A DNA stretch of 64,000 nt from assembly GCF_026240945.1 (NCBI RefSeq), contig NZ_JAPFPY010000006.1, forward strand, positions 1 through 64,000, written 5' to 3'. Made by a program: the position numbers and the translations under genes. Within the stretch, counting starts at the first letter, position 1, and each line of letters begins with the position of its first letter. A model generated the notes under the pieces. It was not told where the DNA came from. It saw only the letters and a program-made list of their open reading frames with translations, and did no database searches. This DNA is from Mycolicibacterium sp. J2 (GTDB lineage: Bacteria; Actinomycetota; Actinomycetes; Mycobacteriales; Mycobacteriaceae). Positions 58,176 to 64,000 of the stretch are shown here, in pieces.

Positions 58176-59777
58176 ATGAGCCACGTCATCACCCAGAACT
58201 GCTGCAAGGATGCCAGCTGTGTGCCGGCGTGCCCGGTCGACTGCATCCGTCCGGCCCACCCGCGGGACCGGACGGCGCCCACCGACATGCTGTTCATCGA
58301 TCCGGACACGTGCATCGACTGCGGCGCCTGCATGGAGGAATGCCCGGTCGACGCGATCTACTACGACGAGGACCTGCCCGCCGAACTGGAGATCTTCCGC
58401 GACATCAACGCGCGCTATTTCGCGCGGCATCCTTTGGAACCCTCGGTGCCCCAACGTCCCGACGATCACGACGGGGTGGATCGGGGAGCTCTCCGAGTGG
58501 CGATCGTGGGGGCCGGACCGGCCGCGTGCTATGCGGCTGCGGCACTGATGCGCACCGACGGCGTCGAGATCGATGTCTATGACCGGCTGCCCACCCCGTT
58601 CGGCCTGATTCGTGCCGGCGTGGCGCCCGATCACCAGCACACCAAGTCGGTGGTCGACATCTTCGCCAGAATGCTCGGCGACAAGCGGGTGGCCTGCCAT
58701 TTCAACGTTGAGGTCGGCCGCGACGTGACCCACGACGACCTGGCCTCCCACCACCACGCGGTGATATACGCCGTCGGTGCGGCCCGGAGCCGACGCCTGG
58801 AGATCGCGGGTGAAGACCTGCCCGGCAGCCACCCTGCCGCCGATTTCGTAGGCTGGTACAACGGTCACCCCGAGCACTCGGGGCACACATTCGACCTGTC
58901 CTGCGAACGGGCCGTGATCGTGGGCAACGGCAACGTGGCCTTGGACGCAGCGCGTGTGCTGTTGCTCCCGACCGAGGATCTCGCCACGACCGACATTGCC
59001 CAGCACGCCCTGGACGCGCTGGCGCGCAGTTCCATTCGTGAGGTCGTCCTCCTGGGCCGACGCGGTCCCCGCCACGGCGCTTACTCGGTCGGTGAGTTCG
59101 CCGCGCTGGAACATCTTCCCGGCATCGACATCGTGGTCGAGGCGGACGAGACCGGTTCCTCGCCGGATGACGACATCGCGACCGCACTCAAGCTCGAACT
59201 CGCCCATCGCTGTGCCCGCCGCGCGCCCACCCCCGGCAACAAGCGAATAGTGTTCCGATACAACGTGTCTCCGACGGAAATCGTCGGATCCGGCCACGCG
59301 ACCGGAGTGGTCATCGGCGCTGCCGACGGAACGTCCGAGACGCTCACCACCCGATTGATCCTGCGGTCCATCGGCTATCGCGGCACCCCGATTCCCGCGC
59401 TGCCGTTCGACGAGGACTCCGGCGTGATACCCAACGACGGCGGGCGGGTGCTCGACGACGCAGGCGCACCCGTGGCCGGCGTGTACGTGACAGGGTGGAT
59501 CAAACGGGGTCCGCGCGGTGTCATCGGAAGCAACCGCGCCTGCGCGGAGGAGACCGTCGAACGACTCTGGCAGGACTTCGACCGGGGCCTGCTCAGCCGC
59601 CCCCTGCCCGATCGCGGGGCCATCGGGCAGCTGTTGAGTACGCGCGGAGCCGAGCGGGTCGGGTGGGAGCAATGGCGCACGATCGACGCCGAGGAACGAC
59701 GTCGCGGCAGCGCTGCAAAACGGCCCCGCGTGAAGTTCGTCGACGTCGCCGAGATGCTCGCCGAAGCCCGAAAATAG
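58176..59777 (+). CDS. fprB: FprB-type ferredoxin-NADP+ reductase with fused ferredoxin domain
   Basis: 533 residues. The N-terminal 7Fe/8Fe ferredoxin domain (1-75) has CCKDASCVPACPVDC and CIDCGACMEECPVDA. Then comes an adrenodoxin-reductase-like flavoprotein: FAD loop VAIVGAGPAACYAA and NADPH loop VIVGNGNVALDAAR, ending GWIKRGPRGVIGSNRACAEET. It takes electrons from NADPH to ferredoxin. In series with the small ferredoxin upstream it forms the electron chain of an oxygenase. Equivalent in layout to FprB (Rv0886); this copy is in a catabolic setting and is probably a dedicated paralogue. Confidence 0.93.
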   Translation: MSHVITQNCCKDASCVPACPVDCIRPAHPRDRTAPTDMLFIDPDTCIDCGACMEECPVDAIYYDEDLPAELEIFRDINARYFARHPLEPSVPQRPDDHDGVDRGALRVAIVGAGPAACYAAAALMRTDGVEIDVYDRLPTPFGLIRAGVAPDHQHTKSVVDIFARMLGDKRVACHFNVEVGRDVTHDDLASHHHAVIYAVGAARSRRLEIAGEDLPGSHPAADFVGWYNGHPEHSGHTFDLSCERAVIVGNGNVALDAARVLLLPTEDLATTDIAQHALDALARSSIREVVLLGRRGPRHGAYSVGEFAALEHLPGIDIVVEADETGSSPDDDIATALKLELAHRCARRAPTPGNKRIVFRYNVSPTEIVGSGHATGVVIGAADGTSETLTTRLILRSIGYRGTPIPALPFDEDSGVIPNDGGRVLDDAGAPVAGVYVTGWIKRGPRGVIGSNRACAEETVERLWQDFDRGLLSRPLPDRGAIGQLLSTRGAERVGWEQWRTIDAEERRRGSAAKRPRVKFVDVAEMLAEARK

Positions 59778-59829
59778 GAGACTGAGCAGGGCAAAGGCAT
59801 CAACCGCGCAATCGGAGAACGATTCTTGA

Positions 59830-59858
59830 TTGACGTTGTATACCTATCCACGTAAGGT
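59830..59858 (+). promoter_or_regulatory. Promoter of the Rieske oxygenase operon
   Basis: -35 TTGACG (59830-59835), a 17-base spacer, -10 TAAGGT (59853-59858). The leader is about 130 bases. The spacer holds TTGTATACCTA, with a small palindrome. Confidence 0.65.
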
Positions 59859-59995
59859 TTTTGACATCGGTCCGCCGGACACCGGTCGTGCCGGCCCATC
59901 GTTGGCGCGACCCGGTGCGCGCAGGGACGCGAACCTGCGGGCTCGCGATCGCGCTCGGCGCCCGGTCAATTCATCGCAGAGAGTGAAGGCAGATC

Positions 59996-61174
59996 ATGAC
60001 GACATCGCTCCCCAGGCAAGACCGCATCCGTCGAGCGCTCGAGCTGTTGCGCAACGAGACCACCGACAAATTCGAAGACGTCGTCGAATTCACCGCCGAA
60101 GAGTTCACCGACCCGGTACTGGCCCAACAGGAACGGGAGTACATCTTCGGCCGGGTGCCGTCCATCGTGGCACACGGTTCCGAGCTCGCGAAACCGTTCG
60201 ATTTCCTGACCGTTCAGATGCCGCGCAACAACGTCATCGTGGTCCGCCAGCGTGACGGCGGGATCAAGGCATTCGTCAATCTGTGCCGGCACCGCGGCGC
60301 CCTGCTCGAGGAGAACGAAAAGGGGCGTTGCCGGTTCTTCTCCTGCCAGTATCACCGGTGGTCTTACGAACCGGACTGCGCACTGCGAATGATCACCCGC
60401 GACAACACCTTCGGCGAAATCGATCGCAAGGAACACGGACTCATCGAGCTGCCCTGCGAGGAACGCCACGGCTTCATCTGGGTGGTCGACAACGCCCAGG
60501 CCAGTATCGACGTGGCCGCCTGGCTGGGCCCGGAGATGGATGCCATCCTGGCCGACTACCACCTCGACGAACTGCACTGTGTCCGCTCGGCAGGTTTCGA
60601 CGAGCCGACCAACTGGAAGATCATGCAGGACGCCTTCCTGGACGGTTACCACATTCAGTACGCGCACCCCAACACTGCCGGCAAGATCATCCACACCAAT
60701 GTGATGGCGTTCGAGGACTTCGGCCGGCACTGCCGTTTCATCGCCCCACGCAAGTCCATCGACCGTTGGCTGGAGGAAGACCCCGGCGACCAGAATCTGG
60801 ACCGCTACGTCACCGAGACACACTTCCTGCTGCCCAACAGCACCCTGCTGCGCCAGCCGGATCATTTCCAACTCCTGACATTCCGGCCGGACATCAAGGA
60901 CCCCACCAAGTCCCGGATGGAGCAGCGCCTGATGGTGCCACCGGTCGAGAAGTCGGGCATGACCGAAGAGCATTGGAACAAGCTCTGGGACAAGAACTGG
61001 CAGATACTGCTGGCCGTCCTGCACAACGAGGACTTCCCCCTGCTGCGTAACTCACAACGCGGTATGGCCAGTGCCGATGCCGGCGATATGCTGCTGGGCC
61101 GCAACGAGACAGCGAACCAGGTGTTCCGGCGCGAGACGAAGAGACTGCTCGCCGAAGGCGCAGCAGAGTCGTGA
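59996..61174 (+). CDS. Rieske non-heme iron oxygenase, alpha subunit
   Basis: 392 residues from ATG 59996. The Rieske 2Fe-2S ligands are Cys97-x-His99 and Cys117-x2-His120 (NLCRHRG and SCQYHRW). The mononuclear iron site is Asp216, His219 and His224 in FLDGYHIQYAHP. Oxygenates a ring or side chain using two electrons and O2. No small beta subunit is nearby, so it is of the alpha-only type (like KshA or VanA). Electrons should come from the ferredoxin and FprB encoded upstream. Substrate unknown; the partners downstream point to breakdown of a CoA-activated alicyclic, steroid-like or aromatic compound. Confidence 0.93.
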   Translation: MTTSLPRQDRIRRALELLRNETTDKFEDVVEFTAEEFTDPVLAQQEREYIFGRVPSIVAHGSELAKPFDFLTVQMPRNNVIVVRQRDGGIKAFVNLCRHRGALLEENEKGRCRFFSCQYHRWSYEPDCALRMITRDNTFGEIDRKEHGLIELPCEERHGFIWVVDNAQASIDVAAWLGPEMDAILADYHLDELHCVRSAGFDEPTNWKIMQDAFLDGYHIQYAHPNTAGKIIHTNVMAFEDFGRHCRFIAPRKSIDRWLEEDPGDQNLDRYVTETHFLLPNSTLLRQPDHFQLLTFRPDIKDPTKSRMEQRLMVPPVEKSGMTEEHWNKLWDKNWQILLAVLHNEDFPLLRNSQRGMASADAGDMLLGRNETANQVFRRETKRLLAEGAAES

Positions 61175-61178
61175 GCAG

Positions 61179-62078
61179 ATGATCAAATACGAATGGCGGG
61201 CCGCCCTGAGCGACGAGGAGTCGGCCCAACTGGCCGACCTGCTGCGACGGGCGGCCGACTACGACGCCGAAGCCGAATACAGCACCATCGAGTTCGCTGA
61301 CGTCGAGAGCGCAATGACGAGTGCCGATCCGCGCTACCGGCATCTGCTGGTGTGGATGCTGCCCTATGCGACAGCGCTGGGAGGTCCCGAGCACCCCGAA
61401 CGCATCGCCGGTCTGATCCGCCTGAAAGTCGCCGACGACGGCACCGCGGAGGCTTCCGGCGTGGTGGATCCCCGGCTGCGGTCGATCGGCATCATGACCC
61501 TGCTGTTCGAGCGGATCGGGCTGGACACCTCGGGCCCGGGAGGGTGGCAGGGCACCGGTGCGCACACCGTGACGGCGTGGGCCAGGGGAAACCACCCGGC
61601 CGTCGGCCGGATCAGCAACCGGTTCCTGATCCCGCGGACCCGCCGGGTGTGGAAGCTGATCAGATCTACCCATTCCACTGAAGACGCCACGAGGGCCCCT
61701 GTGCTGGAACCGATCTCGACTGCCGCTCTCGCCGAACTCGGGTGGGCATCGGCGGCAATCACCACCCCAGGCCCCCGGCACGCGCTGCGGGAGGGCGGCC
61801 GCGTGGTCGGCGCCGTCGACGTCGACCTCACCCCGGTGGAGTCCGAGGAATTCGGTCGCTGCGCGACCCTGCAAGCGCTGGCCGCCACCCCACAGGCGGA
61901 CGCCGACACCCGCAAGCGCCTGCTCAACGGCGCGGCGGCGCTCGCCCACGAGGCCGGCCTCACCGGCCTGGTGATCCACGTCGACTCCGACGACGCCGCC
62001 TGGGTCAATGCCTGCCGGTTGGTCGACTTTCAACACGACCGCACCGACGTGCTGCTGCAACTTGGAGGTCACCGATGA
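61179..62078 (+). CDS. Double-GNAT acetyltransferase, mycothiol-synthase-like
   Basis: 299 residues from ATG 61179, four bases after the Rieske stop. Two GNAT-like halves: the first has PERIAGLIRLKVADDGTAEA and GVVDPRLRSIGIMTLL, the second has ALREGGRVVGAVDVDL and HVDSDDAAWVNACRL. The plan (two domains, about 300 residues) is that of MshD, the last enzyme of mycothiol synthesis, but this is not the canonical place for mshD, so it is probably a paralogue. Its role in a catabolic operon is unclear: acylation of an amine intermediate or a thiol-conjugation step are possibilities. The stop overlaps the DUF35 gene (ATGA). Confidence 0.7.
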   Translation: MIKYEWRAALSDEESAQLADLLRRAADYDAEAEYSTIEFADVESAMTSADPRYRHLLVWMLPYATALGGPEHPERIAGLIRLKVADDGTAEASGVVDPRLRSIGIMTLLFERIGLDTSGPGGWQGTGAHTVTAWARGNHPAVGRISNRFLIPRTRRVWKLIRSTHSTEDATRAPVLEPISTAALAELGWASAAITTPGPRHALREGGRVVGAVDVDLTPVESEEFGRCATLQALAATPQADADTRKRLLNGAAALAHEAGLTGLVIHVDSDDAAWVNACRLVDFQHDRTDVLLQLGGHR

Positions 62079-62827
62079 ACGTCGATCCGGGTGCGCTGCC
62101 CGCCGACCTCGCCGCCACCGTCGAAGCCCACGGCAAGGCGGTGGCCGCCGGCGACAATCGGGCGGTGCTCGCAGATTTCCTGCCCGACCGCATCGGGCAG
62201 CTCATCGCGTCGGCGGATGTCCCCACCGTGCTCAAGGGGGCCGAGGTACGCACCATCTCCGACGCAGGCGACGGTCGCTACGACGCGGTCATCCGGTACA
62301 GCAAGCCCGATGACGAGTGGTTCGAACTGCGCAGCCGCTGGGTGCGATTCGACGACGGCAGCTGGCGGGTTCTCAGCGTGCGCAACATTCCGGCCACCGC
62401 GCCGTGGATGGATCTCACCGGCCCCGGCGAGGACGGTTTGGACGCCCCGCACTGGGATGGCCTCCGCGAGGGCGTGCTGAAGATCCAGCGCTGCGGGCAG
62501 TGTCGTCGGTGGATCTGGTCGCCACGTCCCATCTGCCCGTCCTGTCATTCGCTGGACCGCCGCTGGGAGGCCGTCGCACCGGTCGGCACCGTCTACTCCT
62601 GGACGCGCACCTGGCAACCGTTCACCCCGGAGAGCACCGGCCACCTGCCCTACGTCGTCGTGCTGGTCGCACTGCCGGGTGCCGACGGTGCGCGAGTGGT
62701 CGGCGTGCTTGCCGACGCCGACGGCGTCACCCCAACCATCGGCGCGCGAGTGAGGGGCATCGTCGAATCGCCACCCGACGATCAACACTGGCCCTTGCTG
62801 CGCTGGCATCTGGAGAACCCCCTGTGA
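62075..62827 (+). CDS. DUF35 (zinc ribbon-OB fold) acyl-CoA binding protein with N-terminal domain
   Basis: 250 residues, ATG overlapping the previous stop, with GGAGG upstream. The N-terminal part (1-105) is an NTF2-like region (VRFDDGSWRVLSVRNIP). The zinc ribbon follows in CGQCRRWIWSPRPICPSCHS, then the OB fold (GTVYSWTRTWQPFTPESTGH). DUF35 proteins bind CoA thioesters and pair with thiolase-fold proteins; in steroid side-chain degradation a DUF35 domain is needed for the Ltp2 aldolase. Here the thiolase-fold gene follows with a four-base overlap, which strongly suggests such a complex. Confidence 0.9.
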   Translation: MNVDPGALPADLAATVEAHGKAVAAGDNRAVLADFLPDRIGQLIASADVPTVLKGAEVRTISDAGDGRYDAVIRYSKPDDEWFELRSRWVRFDDGSWRVLSVRNIPATAPWMDLTGPGEDGLDAPHWDGLREGVLKIQRCGQCRRWIWSPRPICPSCHSLDRRWEAVAPVGTVYSWTRTWQPFTPESTGHLPYVVVLVALPGADGARVVGVLADADGVTPTIGARVRGIVESPPDDQHWPLLRWHLENPL

Positions 62828-63987
62828 GCTTCCGCGGATCCACCGCCGTCGTCGGCGTCGGCTCGACCGGCTACTACAAGCGCGGCACCAGTCCCCTGAC
62901 GTCAGCACAACTGGTGCTGACGGCGATCCTGCGGGCTTGCGAGGACGCCGGGGCCGATCCCCGCACCATCGACGGTTTCGTCTCCTACGGCGGTGATTCC
63001 AGCGAGGGTCTGGCCGTCGGCGCGGCCCTGGGCGTACACGAGGTCCGCTGGTCGACAGAGGTGTGGGGTGGTGGGGGTGGCGGTGTCGCCGCCGCCGTGA
63101 ACTGTGCCGCCGCCGCCGTGTACAGCGGTCAAGCCGACTGTGTCGCCGTCTACCGCGGGCTGTCCGAGGGCACCGATGGCCGCCGCGCCTTCGCCAAGGG
63201 TCATATCGGATCGTTGTACGCAGCACATGGTGTGCTCGCGCCGGCCCAGATATGTGCGCTGCGCACCCAGCGCCTGCTCGAGTTCGAACGGGTACCCCGG
63301 TCCGCGATGGAAGCGATCTCGCTGGCCGGCTACCACCACGCGCAGAACAACCCCGATGCGGTGGCGTTCGGCAAACCGGTCGACCACGAGCGCTACGAGG
63401 GCAGCCGGTGGATCTCAGAACCGCTGCACCTGTTCGACTGTTCCCGCGAAAATGACGGCGCTGCAGCCATCCTCGTGGTCAGCGCCGAGCGGGTCGGCGA
63501 CTACCGCGGCGTACCCGCTCTCATCCTGGCCGGCGTTCAGGGCGCCGCCGCCGGCTGGACCGAATCGGTGGAGAACGAGACCGACTACACCAGCGCGGGG
63601 TTCCACCCCGCGATGGTCGCCCGGCTGTGGGCCGGCGCCGGAATAGGACCTGACGACGTCGACGTCACTCAGGTCTACGAGAACTTCACCGGGCCGGCTG
63701 TCGCCTCGATCATCGACCACGGCCTGTCCCCCGGCGGACCGGCGGCCGGGGAAGTCCTCACCGTGGAGAATCTGACCGTGGAAACGGGCCGTCTCCCCAT
63801 CAACACGGCGGGTGGCAATATAGCCGAGGGTTTCGTGCACGGTATCGGACTGGTGGTGGAGGCGGTCCGCCAAATCCGTGGCGGCTCACCTAATCCGGTC
63901 GCCGGTGCGGACATCTCACTGCTGATCGGGGGCCCGATGGCCCCCTTGGTGAGTTCGACAGTCTTCGGGTCCCTGGCGACAGCCTGA
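62824..63987 (+). CDS. Thiolase-fold protein (SCP-x/Ltp2-like, probable aldolase partner of DUF35)
   Basis: 387 residues, GTG start overlapping the DUF35 stop. Thiolase fold of the lipid-transfer-protein branch: STAVVGVGSTGYYKRGTSP at the start, VYENFTGPAVASIIDHG near the middle of the second half, and GGNIAEGFVHGIGL. At the place of the thiolase nucleophile Cys the sequence is EVWGGGGGGVAAAVN with no Cys, so true thiolysis is unlikely. Ltp2-type members are retro-aldolases that act with a DUF35 partner and use Tyr residues, and VYENF supplies a candidate. It is the last full gene in the window. Aldol cleavage of a CoA thioester is the best guess. Confidence 0.88.
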   Translation: MSFRGSTAVVGVGSTGYYKRGTSPLTSAQLVLTAILRACEDAGADPRTIDGFVSYGGDSSEGLAVGAALGVHEVRWSTEVWGGGGGGVAAAVNCAAAAVYSGQADCVAVYRGLSEGTDGRRAFAKGHIGSLYAAHGVLAPAQICALRTQRLLEFERVPRSAMEAISLAGYHHAQNNPDAVAFGKPVDHERYEGSRWISEPLHLFDCSRENDGAAAILVVSAERVGDYRGVPALILAGVQGAAAGWTESVENETDYTSAGFHPAMVARLWAGAGIGPDDVDVTQVYENFTGPAVASIIDHGLSPGGPAAGEVLTVENLTVETGRLPINTAGGNIAEGFVHGIGLVVEAVRQIRGGSPNPVAGADISLLIGGPMAPLVSSTVFGSLATA

Positions 63988-64000
63988 ACCGGATCTCAAC

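Overview
The window is high-GC actinobacterial chromosome, almost certainly from a mycobacterium and probably a rapid grower of the Mycolicibacterium type. The main evidence is gene order. Reading left to right it follows the M. tuberculosis Rv3394c to Rv3438 segment: imuB, imuA', guaA, the Rv3405c/Rv3406 pair, the Rv3400/Rv3401 pair, choD, guaB3, guaB2, Rv3412, rsdA, sigD, Rv3415c, whiB3, groEL1, groES, tsaD, rimI, tsaB, tsaE, alr, gadB, the NAD(P)HX repair gene and glmS. These names come from protein recognition and remembered synteny; no search was run. Start codons were reassigned for many genes from ribosome-binding sites, 4-base overlaps and family N-termini.

Region by region. 1-416 is the 3' end of an IS3-family transposase. 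476-2798 is the SOS mutagenesis pair imuA'-imuB under a perfect LexA box. 3096-6963 holds a lipoprotein, a sedolisin (S53) protease and a zinc-ribbon membrane protein. 6976-17826 carries purine genes (guaA, guaB3, guaB2), a TetR/alkylsulfatase-dioxygenase pair with twin palindromic operators, a sugar phosphomutase plus GH65 phosphorylase pair, and a GMC/cholesterol-oxidase-like gene. 17971-21936 is the sigD/rsdA and whiB3 regulatory block. 22008-28287 is a run of small or secreted proteins: OsmC, VOC, a PepD-type HtrA protease, a cutinase, an esterase, tiny exported peptides and a DUF732 protein. 28366-30529 is groES-groEL1 with a CIRCE operator.

30539-36283 is an accessory insertion between groES and tsaD. 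It contains two WXG100 genes resembling EsxF and EsxE, then a CpnT-like protein. The C-terminal effector of that protein is not the NAD-glycohydrolase (TNT) of CpnT but a putative PD-(D/E)XK nuclease. Three tandem paralogous putative immunity genes follow; they share an almost identical 278-bp core but have divergent N-terminal parts. A SnoaL-like gene and a DUF222-HNH (13E12-type) gene complete the insertion. This is the most interesting system in the window.

36280-44039 is the t6A modification genes (tsaD, tsaB, tsaE), rimI, a lipase-like hydrolase, alr, gadB and the NAD(P)HX repair enzyme. 44151-49835 has a GGDEF protein and a mannitol-type PTS (EIICBA) with a polyol dehydrogenase and a DeoR regulator. 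49908-55373 has glmS, two alpha/beta hydrolases and a DEAD-box helicase. 55431 to the end is a catabolic cluster: TetR, aldehyde dehydrogenase, 3Fe-4S ferredoxin, FprB-type reductase, Rieske oxygenase, a mycothiol-synthase-like GNAT, and a DUF35/thiolase-fold pair that resembles steroid side-chain aldolases.

No tRNA, rRNA or CRISPR array was seen. Two gene 3' ends carry short tandem repeats that duplicate the stop codon (44510-44574 and 53564-53698).
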